A stretch of DNA of 64,000 bases from the NCBI GenBank assembly GCA_020055645.1, contig CM034547.1, forward strand, positions 9,595,280 to 9,659,279, written 5' to 3'. Position 1 is the stretch's first letter, and each line of letters begins with the position of its first letter. Origin of the DNA: Tomocerus qinae. Its lineage: Eukaryota; Arthropoda; Collembola; Entomobryomorpha; Tomoceridae. Positions 35,257 to 49,500 of this stretch are shown here, one piece after another. A program made the position numbers and the translations under genes. The notes beneath the pieces were generated by a model. It was not told the origin of the DNA, did not search any database, and was given only the letters and a program-made list of their open reading frames with translations.

Positions 35257-38200
35257 CTACATGGCCGTCATTTCCTCCATTGAAATCATCGTTGCTTCGG
35301 TAAGAAGTCCTAGATCGATATCAGCAGCACTAGCTAGTCAAAAACAATTTCTAATTAATTGCTTGCACCAACCAGTCAAGAGAATACTTTTTTTCAGTCC
35401 ATTAATTCCAATTACACAATAAAGTTATTATACTCCAAACTATTTATATACCAGCAAACTAAATTAATTAGCCTTTCTGGTTCTACTGTATATTCAAGTA
35501 TTAGAGTCGTCATCGATTCGTTTCTGACAAACTCAGCTTCTACGTCAACTTTGATTACAAAAGTACAAACAAAAATTCTTAGCTAATGGGAAGGCATTCG
35601 AAATACAATCAAAATTAGTCGAGTTCAAATAATGACATAATTTTATCGGTCAAGATTAAGAGACCTTATAAGAGACTGAATAAAAAATATTCAATTTGAA
35701 GGTGTTGTAATTTGAGTTACCTTTAGCCGTTAGTAATTGAAAGAAAGTGTCCAAAGGAGAAATGCGGTCTTTGGATGATATACTCTCCGTTCCTACAAAC
35801 ATTTCATAATAGACAAATAAAGTTATTTTCTAATCTTGAGAAAAGTTCGTTAAATAAAGCTTAGAAAGAACCTTTCTTTTTCTTATGAGTAGCAAATAAA
35901 CTTTTTCTTTGTTGAGAAACAACTCCACTGAGGAGATCACTTGAATGTTGTCGTGCCCTTAGGCAAACGGACATTGGGTGCGACCATCCATTAAGAACAC
36001 GATTTGCCCTCGACTTTGGTAGTAAAGAGATCAAGTGCAATTTCTTTGCAACGTTATCTTCATCAGAATCTTTCATATCTACATTACAGAAATTCCGGGA
36101 CACAAAGGTTATATTACGTTATTGGGAAGAAATGTATTTTAGTCTACTTTGTTCATTACTAGTACCAGCCATTATAGTTTTCACCAAATCTATCTGTAGA
36201 TCAAAGGTCCCCGACCGAACATGCCAGAGAAATTGATCGAATCTTAAAGCTCTGTAACCCAAGTAGGCGAAGAATGGTGTATAGCCTTGTGGTAAAGGAC
36301 AAGCTAAAGTCCCTAATGCCAAAGAGTAGTGCTCCAGCAGCATGAATAATTTCAATCTCGTCTCCCAATTCAAAGAGTCTCTAGTACAAATATTTAAACA
36401 TTTCGTAATTATGTACAGCTCATCAAAGTCCATTTAAACATTGTTTATTCATTGTACTTGAAGATAAAGCATGTGAAAGCATGTAAATTAAAGCTGCTTA
36501 TAGTAAATAACATACATAGAGTACATCTTACACAAGTCTGCTGCATATCACTTTCAGCCGTATTTGTACTTTCTATTATCAACCTATATCATCATATATA
36601 GTCATCCCGGTACAATATATATCAAATTATTTAATTAACAGATGCTCAAATTAGGTTGTCGTCGTTGATAGTTCCAGAAATGTACATAAAGTTAACAGCA
36701 ATTTATTTAACAGCATGTTTGGTGAAAGTTTTAGTAGGGATTTGCCTGTATTGAGTGAAAGTGAAATATGGGGCAGACTTGGGCAAGATGTTGTAAGAGT
36801 TTAAAAAAGTTAAGTAAGAATGTATACATGAGCCTGAATCCCTTGTCTCTAGTTTTAGTAGGTTGAAGATGAACGGTGAGACAAGCCAAGTGACATAGAA
36901 GACGTGCCGTGTCCACTAAAGCACAAACGTATTTCCCAGCTACAGTATGACCGTGAAGTGGCCACTCTTTCCTCTCTTTAAGTAAATGCATGCTTAGTTC
37001 TCTCAAGTTCTAGGTTTAGTCAGAAATTGTAAGAAAGTTTGAGTGAAGTACGGTAGAGTAAGTACGCAATAAAATTTCCCAACCCAAACGCCATACCATA
37101 TCCAGACATGCAACAAGAGAAAAAGGAAGCATTTAGGCACCAGTTCAGTAAATACCAAACACTATAAGAAATGTGTTGCTAGTGACAGGTGAAAGTGAAT
37201 TGGAAAAAAACTTTTTCAAAAGGTTACTTTTATACGTACAATAGAAAATACATATTCTTGCTTATTGGCAGTACAGGATTCATGCTCAATGAACGGCAAT
37301 TGCAATTCTGTTGTTCGACGACCGAAAAGTCCTGCAATATCTCCTAGAGAAGCACAGATCATTGGAGAAGAAGGAGACATCGGGGTACTTGCTCGTGAAA
37401 GAGCTTCCGGCTAAAACCCAATTACAGAAGTAATAATAAAACACTTTATAGAACTATTTCTCTGCTTCACATACTTTAGATTCCTCCAGATTTCATCTTC
37501 TCAATTTATACCTTATAGCACTGCAATGACAGCAATAGTTTCTCAGCTATGTTTGCATGGGAAAAACGATTGCTTTTCGTCAGTCGATGATTTGCTTCCC
37601 ATAAGGATGTCCAAACATCAGTTATATTATGAGGAAATACTCGCTGACTGGGAGAAAGCAACATGGTTGTCACTTCGGAAGCATTCGGCTTCAATTTAAT
37701 AGACAGCCCTTTCTGAAAATACAAATACTTTCATTTAATATCATTTTCCTGGAACAAACGTTAGGAAATCCTGTATGGTTAATGAAACTTGATTCAATCA
37801 TCCAAAAGTGAGAGCTGACTGGCGAAGTAATTATCTACATAGTACAGGTACATATTGCAAACACTAAGAGAAAGCAAAAGCCATATAGCAACCCTATCTT
37901 TCTCTATGCATAAGCCATGTAGTCATTACATAGCAATTATTACCTCTTTGTAAAGGGAATCCAATTCTCGTGATGGGCAATAAGGTACTAAGTGTAAAAA
38001 TGGCTCTAAATTTGGCATTAATTGTTTCTTGGTCTGCAAATAAGCATTTCCAATGAGAAATTCTTGATATATCTTCTTTAAATGGAGATTTCCAGGATTT
38101 TTTCCTTCGTCGTAAAGAATCTAATGATAGTTTAAAGTTCAATACTCTATTAATCAAAGGGAAATGCTATGTAAAGATTTCATATTTCAGAATTTGCTTT

Positions 38201-40050
38201 GATATACCCTTTTGGCAACATTAACATCATTGATATGGACTAGAAGAAAATGCATGACAGCCAATTTAAATTTAACATCTGCTGTTTGCATAAGTGGAAG
38301 CAGTATTGAGGAATTAAGTTCGAGTTTTTTAACAGATCCATCTTGAAAAACAAAATTGAGTTGCTTATTGATCTTGTCTTGATCTAGAGCATCATTGGAG
38401 TATAGACACAGGAACTGAGATGGTGATGGTATCAAAGACTTAAAATTGAAAATAATATGATGACTTGGCTCATGAGATGTTCCTACATCAAGTAAGTGAA
38501 TAAACAAAGGCCATCCAGCCACAACCAAATACTGATCTGTAATTGTAAGTAATAAATTGATTATTTAAGCAACTAGATCAAGATTGGTAGAATTATTTGA
38601 TCTTCCTAATAATATGCACTCGTCAAAGATCAAGTAGTTAGTATGTATGTACTTTAACATCAAGTAACACAGGCCTTGTTTTTTACCATTATAGTAGAGA
38701 GCAACATCAATGCGCAGGGGTAGCGTGTCTTTCTCCACATTCTCCAAGTTTAATTCCACATTCAAGTTCTTGTTGTGATGTAAAAGGTTAATACTGTACT
38801 CTAAAGTCGGGATGTTTGAATGTGTGACTTCAGATTGGATATTGAACAGATACACAGCTCCGGATGCATGAGCAAGAATCTTTAGCTGAACCGTTCTAAC
38901 ACCCAATACTAGAGGATCTGAGACGAGATTTGCAAATACCTGTTGTGTGTTTCGATTTGGGTCCAAGTCTAAAGGTAAGTTTAGCTGAAATGAAATCATT
39001 TCAGATTTGTATTACACTTATAATTTAATTGGTACAGAATTTGACGACCAAAGAAAGCATTTTTCTTACCACAGTCTCTCTAGGAAATTTTTCGTGGAAT
39101 TGTAAAACTGAAAGCATGGGTTTCGTAGTTGTTACTAATACATCTTCATCATCAAAGCTAGATTGTTGCAATTTCCTTTTATGAGCAAAAGCTAAAAATT
39201 GATGTTGGGGAACCCACTGGGCCCACCAAAAAGATTTGGCAGCGCATTCTGAACACAATATCTCTATTTTGGCTTGTGAGGAAGAAAATGGAAGCGTTTC
39301 AATCTGGTACACCATAATACCTACCAATAACAATCATTGCACAAAATAAATATTTTCCCGCTTGTTGTAGTAAAAGTAAAGCCGAAAATAAATAGCTAAA
39401 TTCAAAGTGAATGAAAAATTTTCATGAGATTTTAGATAGAAAATTTTAAACAAGAACTTACATTCTTCTAAGCTTAAAACTACCAGTTGACTTTTAAAGC
39501 TACTAATTGGAGACGAGTCTTCGTTAGCAGAATCAGATTCATCAGTATCACTGCTACTTGTTGGCAGAACGTGAACCCTGAGTTCTTTCTCCTGATTCTC
39601 GGTAATCTTAACTTCTTCAATAATTATCGGTGAAATACTTTCACCGGAAATAAACACTTTCTCTTGAAGAAGTAAAAGAGTTGCACAATAGACAGGTTTG
39701 TCCACATTACCCTGTCTATCGTCCTCTTTGGAGTTCACTAATTTTAGTTTCTTGACTAGTGTGACTAAATAAAATGTACTTGTAGAAGTTTCCTCCTTTT
39801 CACTTTCAGTTCTAGTCGAAAGAATTTGCACCGAAGTGTGAACAATTTCCTGAATTTCTTCATTTTCGCCTTTGGCAATAGGAACTTTTAGTGATTTTAG
39901 TTTTTTCTTTGGCTCCGATGCAAATGTAGACTCTTCATTCGTCAGGTCTAATAGAGATACTGTTAGAGAATCAGAGTCTTCGTTGTTAATATCACTATTT
40001 CCACCATTGTAAACGATCGGCCCTTTCCGAGTTGTGCCTATCGCCTTCAT
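35257..40050 (-). CDS. GSAP: Gamma-secretase-activating protein / pigeon homologue
   Basis: Twelve minus-strand exons: 40050-39462, 39320-39070, 38984-38687, 38536-38208, 38120-37944, 37712-37512, 37410-37240, 37009-36828, 36380-36166, 36078-35872, 35792-35721 and 35333-35257. All phases agree and give 922 residues. Landmarks of the GSAP/pigeon family are WWAQW followed by a short loop and HEKFPRE (exon 2), LNLPLDLD (exon 3), VVAGWPLFIHLLDVG (exon 4), LACPLPQGYTPFFAYLGYRA (exon 9), VLNGWSHPMSVCLRARQHS (exon 10) and ISPLDTFFQLLTA (exon 11). In mammals a C-terminal fragment modulates gamma-secretase. The N-terminal half resembles a beta-propeller and the C-terminal half is helical. The start is the least certain part. 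The ATG at 40050 opens directly into an acidic serine-rich stretch. The expected extra N-terminal residues could lie in an upstream exon; an ATG near 40109 followed by a possible donor is one candidate. Confidence 0.88.
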
Positions 40051-43000
40051 TTTCGAGATAAATTGCTTTTCACGTGAAAATATATGTACAAATGACTACC
40101 AATTTCCATTTTCAACAAATTGCACGTAGATTTTTATTCTACATGTGTTTTGCCAATTTTTGCTGCAATTTTCCGTGTACAACGTGAAGAGTGAATCATC
40201 CTGTCGTAAAACTACACAAAATAATATGCACAACTCAATAAAATTAACCTTTGCAATGTTACAGAGTATAGATTAAAAATGTAAGTCCAAAAGCATAGAA
40301 TATGAGTCATGGAAAATCCAGGATTTATTTAAACACTCGGGTTATCAATTTAAGCTATAAACCTGTAAATCCTACACATCATCCTTCGGCTTAAACGATG
40401 TATTCAGCATTTGTTATCTATTTGTATTCTTATCCTCTTGTATACTTTGCTTGTGAAGTAAAGTGTTAATAATTTGGCTCTCTACTGTTTACCTTAGGTA
40501 TGCAGTTACACATCTTTCTTTTATTGCTCTATATATTATTGATTTATTGAGTAACATAGTACGAAAACCTCATTATTTATTTGTTGTCAACTCACATCAC
40601 TATTATACTTTTAGGTACCTCTTCCGTATAGTGTTTAACTTAGCTTTAACTTGAATAGGATATCTCACTAGCTTATCACCTCATGCCACTTTGTGTAAAC
40701 TTGGTTTTAACACCGAAATAACACATTGTTATTATTGGTTGTATTATCTATATTGTAAAAATGTGTGATCTTTTGTCTATGTGGATTAGTAATGCAATCT
40801 GCAGTCTGCATCCTCAAGTCTCAGTGTTGGTTTTGAGTAATCATATATTGCGAGTATATTTACTAAATTAGCCACCAAAAATGACATTGTTATAGCTGCA
40901 GCTGGGCAAATGAATAAGGCCGTATTGGAAAGAAATGAAAATTTAACTTACATGAATGTCTATACACCTTTCTGTATGTCTTGTGTATGAAAATGGCAGG
41001 ATTTTTCTTTCAGGCAATAAATTTTGTTAAAAATAATGTATTTCAAGGGAATAGATGGAAAAAATTGTAATCACTGTGTCTCAATATTACAGACACTGAT
41101 AATAGTTATGACACGACAGTTACAATAGAGTTTAATTACTAATCCACAAGACGAAATGTAATTATCAATAGGCGAAGAAAGATAACCACGACCCTTATGC
41201 TGATTTCTCTATCACATTTCTCTGATAATAATTTGTTGTGTAATGAACGATTTATATATAGTGAGGTTGATTGAGGTAAACCAATATCGCTTATAAATAA
41301 TATTTGATATGTAATCTCACGTGCGTAATGCAACATAATACAATTTCGCCATACAAGTGCACTTCTTGTACAAGTGTATGTACAATGGATCAAAACTGTT
41401 TGGGCCACTAAATTGGCTAATGATTATGGCTTAATAATGGTATGTAAATATTTTATGTATGATACTAATTGCCTATGTATGCGATGCAAATTGCAGCCAG
41501 GGCCATGTACACGTGTGTTTACTAAGTACAATGAATTTTCTGCCCTAGTTGGATTATGATTGGGTGAATAATTATTATACGAACATTAGTACACAGCGTA
41601 TGCATCGACATTATTGATTATTTAACCTGCATGAGGACTGATTGAGTACATTTTTAAGTTGAAAAGTAAAAATAAGTTATTCACTTTAACAATTGAGTAT
41701 TTAGAGAGAAGGAAACATTTCCAGAGGCAAACACTAAAAAACACATTAAATGTTAATGTTCATTTTGTTCATTAAAACGGAGATGAAAAAAGCTTATAAA
41801 TGTGTCGCAAAGGCAATAACTGGTGATTGTGGTGATCAATATTATCATTCCTTACAACGAGATGGTATGGTATATGCCTTCTTATATCCAAACTAATTTT
41901 TCTCGATACCGCTTCATCCTTAATACTGTATATGGGACAGTCTTATTAGTCTACTCTATTAAAAACTTTGGGTAGCAAAAGTGTCTTGACAGATAACACA
42001 GGTATGTATGGTCTTTTTAAGCTAAATACTTGCTTTACTTATAACGCTATTCAATTATTGTACATTTCAATGTAATGTAACTTGCTTTGGTACCAATCAA
42101 TCACGTTTCCTCCTCCGGATTATCTTAATATAATTTTAATTATCCAAAGTGTTGCTTACAGTATTCAAAATTCAGAATTTTATCTGTATGATCAATGTAT
42201 GCTTATATATATTATAATAGACAATGAGTTTCACATTATGGGGCAATATTGTACTGTACACACACCTATATCTACAATATCCAGTACAATAGGTAAGTAT
42301 GGCTGGATTTACATTACAACTGTAGCTTTATGGCCCTATTAGATGTATATGGTTCTCTGTAAATGTCAATCGTCTAGTAATTTAAAAAGTCTATTTTTTT
42401 GCTATTCTGTATTTAATAACATAAATTCGCAGACAAAGAAACTCACCTTCCTGTCCATCCGAGAGCTTATTGAATTCAAATTATTTGCACAACTAAACTC
42501 CATCAGCTTTTGGGCTGCCTCTTAGGCAGATACACAACAAGAAGTGTAGAAGATTAAGCTTCGGACCCAAAACATTTCTATTGCTTAATTTAATAAACAC
42601 AGAATCCGAACTTGAACAATCACCTTGGGTGTATAGAAAATAAAATATCGTGGCGTATTTCTTTTGAATAGACTGAAATATACTATTTCAAATATGGAAA
42701 GTAAAGTAAAAGTATAAAACGTGGAGAGCAGTGAGTAGAATGATATAATATAGACACGGATATCACAATATTATTACACAACATCCCCAGGTATAGGATT
42801 AATTTGCAGACCAACAAAAGGCTTTTATTGTGGCGTTAGTTTAGTTAGAATTAGTAAGGAATGGATTTGGGCTCCACATTTCATGTATTGTAATAAAAAT
42901 GAGATGAGCAAATTGTAGTAACTATTTGATATTATGCGCTCTGAGTCTGTGGATGGAAATATCGATTTCCGGATTCTTAGAGACTCAATGGCTCAATGCA

Positions 43001-46000
43001 TGCAGGGATATGGGATCGAGACAGACGCTTTCAGGTTTTGACTCTTCTATCCTAGGCAAGATTTTCATGTAGATTTATTTCGTTATAAAACTTGGGAATA
43101 ATAATTCTCTATGTGTGTTTAGATAAATAAGCAATCAAATATTGAAGTGGGGACCAGATTATCAAAACTAACTCTACAAAGGTCCACTTATACATTTCCT
43201 TTGAAAGTATCCACTCTACTAACTACGCACAGCAATCTATTTCCAATGATATTCTAAATGAAACAATTTTCCTTTGATTTTACAAACATTGGCATTCTTT
43301 ATTGGAATATCTGTTAAACGCATCACTTATAATGCTACTATTTAATTACCAAATTCTTTAGAAAGTAATTAATTTTGAATTTGTTATGCACGTTTTATGG
43401 AGATGGAACATTACATTATGTAAAAGGTCATTAAATGGATGGGTGAACAATTTTAATGGTTTAAAACACTTAATTTCTTGAACTAGAAAATGATGTTTTG
43501 TACATCTTAATGTATTTAGTAGGTGGGAGAGGAGATGAGGGATTGTATATCTGGAATTGGAGAGGGGTATGCCTTAATAATAGTATTACTAGTATAAAAT
43601 ATAGTAGACAAGCCCGTTCTTGACAAATGCTCGTCCTTCATTAGCTTATTTAAGGTATTAAGGAAGGAACAGCTAGAGGACGGATGCTATACAATACAAA
43701 GCTACAGAATAATATATGCTATTATAAAGCCGCTATGGAATTAAATACTACAGTATAATTTTCTTTGTATTACCTTCATAAGTTCACACGATGCAATGTG
43801 TAATATAAAATGTTAAGTAGCATTCATTATCGAGTCTTAAGTTCTCTTTCTATCGGAAAAGAGCTCATTTATCGGTCTATGCAAAGGACTCTTTGACCAA
43901 AGATTTATTTGGCTTGAGGCTATCTGTCTACCGTAATTAATATTATGATACAAATACTACGCACTATCTTGTAACTGTTAACTTTCAGTGGCTTTGGAGG
44001 TACTTTTACTATCATCGAGAGTCAGCTCTAGTTTTTTCAAATGTCTGTCCATGCATAAGAGATACCTAGACTATATAGATAGATGCAATAGGTATAACTA
44101 AACTAGACCCAATTTTTCTTCATTTACAAACAAGACTCACAGGAATCATATCCTGTAGGCAACTTCTGTGATGTGTAATGCGTAAAATTCTCACATTACA
44201 TTCACACAATTCACAGAGTACCTAAATTATAATGTCTTTCTTATAATACCTGCGTAATGTGCCCAGCTATGCAAATCTACATATGAATATTTGTCCTTTA
44301 GGCATACATTGCTTGTAATATTTGAAATAGTTTTGCAAAAGCAAGATGAAGCAAAATACAATTTGACATGTTAATAAAGAGGTTAATGTTTGTATAACTT
44401 TCATCTTCATCCCAATAGCATGAACCTATCATTACAAAATGCATTTTAAACAGGAAGGTGTACACTAAGACACATCACCCACGAGGATGACACTGGCCTT
44501 TGATGCTAATTTGTTAAAATGAAGTAAGTAGCTTTTTCCAATACCTGCTTCTTTGAGCCTGCTTTATATTCATAAATTATGTTAACAACAAAAGGGCAAC
44601 TCGATCAACCTTACTAACCCTACATAAACAATTTTAATGTTCTTTTACCTGCTTCCTCTTACAGTTTTTTCACCAGCGTATAGCGTTAGGTTGCTTGAAG
44701 TAATTATAAATCAGATCAGAATATTTGTTACCTATATGTGATATTAAGCGATTTGTATGTGTAGTTTACTTTACTATACGTGTACTAGCAAAACATCATA
44801 TCATAATCATCAATGCATTTTCAGTAAAATATATATTACGCAATAATGCAGGGATACCTATTTAACAAGCGTGCCCAAGCCCAACCAGGGCTTATATAAT
44901 TATATTTGTCTGTCAACAGATGTCTGAAACGTATATACTATATATGTATGGAAAGTTTTTACACAATATTTAATTAAATGGAATAATTTTTTGAAATTTA
45001 AACTGCCATTTGATTTTTGATATTTTGGACCTAACCTAAAAACAAATACGGACAGATAAACCTTTATGTAGACGTTTGGTGGACGGGCTTTCTTCTGCGG
45101 AATGGCTCTAGTTTTAAGGTTACCTATTTCCTTTTTCATATAAGTGTGCTGTGCATAATGTGTGCTTAGCTAATATACACAAGAAGAGGTAAGGAGGTAA
45201 CATAGCTAGTTAGACTATAGAGAGTAGACGTTTATTTTATGCTATACTGTGCAGATTGCAGGCAGACATACTATTTGAACTAAAAAGTACTGGATCCATA
45301 ACGCATGCATGTTATGTTGAAGTGGATAGTACCTACCTCTATAATAAAGATACAAATACTAAGCTTATTTACGCTACTGTTTAAACTATATATGTATGAT
45401 TATATATTGCATAAAACAGTGCGAAAATCAGCAAAAACGTTTTATAGCATAACTATAAGGTTATATTATTTTGTACTAGCATATATGCATACGGATGTGA
45501 TTGTGAGATTACGCGATTCATACGTATTATACGTACATTACATACGCATATGTAGAGTAGTAGTACGTAGAAATGGTATGAACAGGGCTATATAGTTGTG
45601 TATCTATACCGTATACCTATCCTTCTTCTATTCTCTGTGTTTAGTTTTGATAGTCGGTCCGGTCGACTTCGACCTTCTCATCTCATTTTTCGCTCATCGC
45701 TTCGGAGTTGAAGTCGCACACACACAAGCAAGTATCTATTTCTCCTTTCCTTAAGTAAAAAGATCTAATCTGCTCGGCTACAGTTAACTCGTCAATTTCT
45801 TTGGGTTTTAATTTAAAATACAACTAATGTAACAATATGAACATTTGAAGATAAAATAAATTACATCTTAATTGAGAAGTGAAATCACCCATACGCAAGC
45901 AAACAAGACAAGTTAAGTGGCGGATTATCACCTTTTTGGTTGGTTCGTCGTCGGTTCGGTCCTCGTCGAGTTTTGCTACTTATCAAATCAATTATTGGTC

Positions 46001-46569
46001 TGTAATTTCTGATTCATTCGTCCCGTTAATCAGTTTGTTAATTACACAAAAGGTACGTACTTATGATATACCTTTCCATTCTTTAATTATTAATAAATTC
46101 AAAAATTGTGTTCAGGTAGCTTGCAATTATTTTTCTGCTTCTTTGTCCTGCCTATCACCTTTATAGTTGATTTGATAGTCCTTCCTTTGTCAATAACATC
46201 TTTGGAAGGGTCTATAAGTCACAATAATTTTGATTACTGACTTATTTTTTTATATCATATATATGTAAAGTTGACAGCTGATGTTTGTTATTGTTTGGTT
46301 TTGATTTTTTGATTACTATCCTGTAAACATTGGGTATTATGTTATAATATTACATTGTATTGTAATTGGTAATAGCTTTTATAGCGTACACATAATGACT
46401 AATGATTAGTTTTTGGATGTTAGACAGTTGACAGTGATGATTGAATTGAAGGTCTATAAAGCTATATTACGTATACAATAAGTCATTCACATGCACACAA
46501 GTATATTTAATAACAAAGAGAAGGCATTGTTATAATTATAATTATTTTATACACAGACAAAATTCAAAA
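40051..46569. other. 6.5-kb interval between divergent GSAP and HSF genes; HSF 5' region
   Basis: No coding exon recognised from 40.1 to 45.6 kb, only A/T-rich sequence without clear repeats. From about 45640 to 46052 the sequence becomes richer in C/G (GGTCCGGTCGACTTCGACC) and reads like a promoter or 5' UTR. A good donor AAAG|GTACGTAC at 46052/46053 and an acceptor ACACAG|ACAAAATTC at 46556/46557, 13 nt before the HSF ATG, suggest an intron in the HSF 5' UTR. That intron is inferred only from splice motifs. Confidence 0.5.
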
Positions 46570-49500
46570 ATGCATACACTGGTAGAGGTGACCACTGGAG
46601 CAAATGGCAGCACACATGTTCCTGCATTTTTAGCAAAACTTTGGAAAATTGTAGATGACCCTACAACTAATGATCTCATTTGTTGGAGTGAGGTAGGGGT
46701 AAGCTATTACTATTAATTTTTAAATCGATCTTACTGTTAATTGTTTAGTTATGTTTTATTAAGTATCAGAATGGGTGGTATTAGTCATAAAACATAAATA
46801 TAACATTGGTTTAATGTTAATCATTTCAGATGGGGAACAGCTTCATTATACGAAATCAAGCAAAATTTGCTCGAGATCTCCTTCCTCTTTACTACAAGCA
46901 CAACAATATGGCCAGTTTCGTACGTCAACTAAATATGTGTAAGGTTTTTTTATTAGTTTAATTTACAGTTAACATTATTTGTTGGAGCAGTAAGTTAACT
47001 TTTGAATTTTTTAGATGGGTTTCACAAAGTGGTTTCCGTTGAACAAGGTGGTCTTCGTGTGGAGAAAGATGAAATGGAATTTGCTCACCCTTTCTTTTTG
47101 AGGGGCCAGGAAGGATCATTGGAGCTTATTAAGCGAAAGGTTTGTAATTGAAGTGTATACACCAGTGTAATAAATAATAATATTGTAATTAATGCTCTAT
47201 TAACATCGACAAATTGAAGTTAATACCCAGAATGCAGAGTAAAATAAAAGTAATGCAATTTAATGTGTACACATGTTATAGATTCCTGCTACAAAGCATG
47301 AAGATACCAGAAGCCGCCCAGATTCGCTAAACAAAGTAATCTTTCGTTAATTTATCAGAAGTTTTCTTTCACTATATAAATGCATAAAAAAGTATTAAAT
47401 GTATACGCTAATAATTGTTTTGAAAATAGGTTTTATTGGATGTTAGACAAATGAAAGGTAGACAAGAAAGTATGGATAGTAAATTGGTTAATATGAAAAG
47501 AGAAAATGAAGCATTGTGGAGAGAATTATCATCACTTCGACAAAAACATGCTAAGCAGACCCAAATTGTCAGTAAAGTAAGTACAAAATGTTTTTAGATA
47601 ATAATGTAGCTTTATTATCATTTAATGAGTTAATATTGACTACAATGTTGTACTTGTAGCTGCTTCAATTTCTGGTGGGAATGATGTCGTCACAAACACA
47701 TCGACTTGGTTTTAAGAGACGTATGCCCTTAATGTTGAATGACACAGCGGGCACAAAACCAGCCAAGATCAATAGGACTAAAAATGTAAATGGCTCTTTG
47801 GATATCAGTGTACTTTATAATTGTTAGGTTTGCCCGGAACGATTTTATCACTTTTTTGGTATAGGGGGGAGAAATCACCGGGCCAGTTATTCATGATGTT
47901 ACTGAACTTTTCGAGTGTGAAGATGTCGATGAAGGAGAGGAACGATCTACTGAATACGAAAATGGGGAAGAAGCTCCTAATGTAGAGAGTCCAATGAGTG
48001 GACCTTCCAAGAGCCCTTATCCTGACGCTATCTATGGATTGGGTTCTGTCGATGAAACTGCTGACATGTTGCTCTCTGTTGATCCTATGGCTATTAATCC
48101 ATCAGTTAATGTAAAAAGGGAAACTAAAAAGCCAGGTATGTTTTGTTGGTTATTTGGTTTGTGTGACATAGTTGAAGAATTTAGCTCTTTACAATCTATG
48201 GAAAATACCATTTTAACATTTTAAGTGATCATTTTATTAATTTTTCAGGGAGAAAAACGCCAAAAGAGACCACTGTTGAAGTTAATAATCTTCAACCCCA
48301 ACTAAGTCTGCAACAAAATACGAATAACGGTAAGGACTGAACTGATGCATTTGCCAATAGGCTATATTTTTTAAAGATCGAATACGTTATATTACGAAGT
48401 CTATTTACTATAAATGTGTGGTTTTTAGTCATGACAGCTGCCTCATCAACCATAAATCAAAACCTACCAACATACTTTTTGGCTGGAGTAGATGACAATG
48501 GACAAGTGATTTTGACTATACCGGAAGATCAATCTGCACTTGGATTAAATTCTAACTTGGTGTCTAATTCTGCTCCTCAAAACACTACTGCCCAAACTGT
48601 AACAGTAAATAATGCGCCTTCTACAGACATGGTACCCGTAAATATGGAGAACTCAAAACAGAGGTATGCATGTTTTTTAAACAATGAAATAAATGCCTGT
48701 AAACAATAATGAAACGTAATGTGTACTATATTACTACAATAACATACAGATCTGTATATATTTTTGTGTATTCAAAATTGGCATAGATGCCCCAACCTAA
48801 AAATTTATAATTTCATTTTTTCATTCTATCGAAAAGAGGAAGGGCTATAACTAACAAAGTATCAATTAACGTCTTAAAAATGCCTTAATCAGTGCAAATT
48901 GAAAATGCCATACCTATACATATTATATTGCATTATAGAAATCCAGTTGTCAGCGCAAATAAATTTCTGAAACCAAAGTACGAGTCAAAGTAAGTGATAA
49001 TAGTTATTTGATTGGTTAATTAACATGTACTATGTACCCAATAAAAGATGATATAAGGACACATTTCTTCTGTAAACGTTAATGACGATTTAAATCATAT
49101 TATGTACTCGCACTGTAAAAGTATCAATAGAAAACTTAATTTATTGTATTGTAGTTAGTCACTTCAATTGACAAGCTTGTTCTAATTAATCTATTGGTTG
49201 ACTTCACCAATTACAAGTGAAAGTGAAAAATTAAATTTATCATATGTACTTAATATTTGCAGGGAGGACTTCGATGACCATCTTGATAGCATGCAAAATG
49301 GATTGGACAATTTGCGTGATCTATTAAAAGCTGAACAGTACAGTATTGACAGTTCCACATTGCTGGGGGTAGGTAGTAATAACCCTTTCAACATGCACAA
49401 CAGCATTGATCCTCTCACTGTGGCTAAGGTAGCTTTTTTTCGACGAGAGCCCCTTAAGGTTGTACTTATTACACCAAAAACAATTTATGTAACTCTTATT

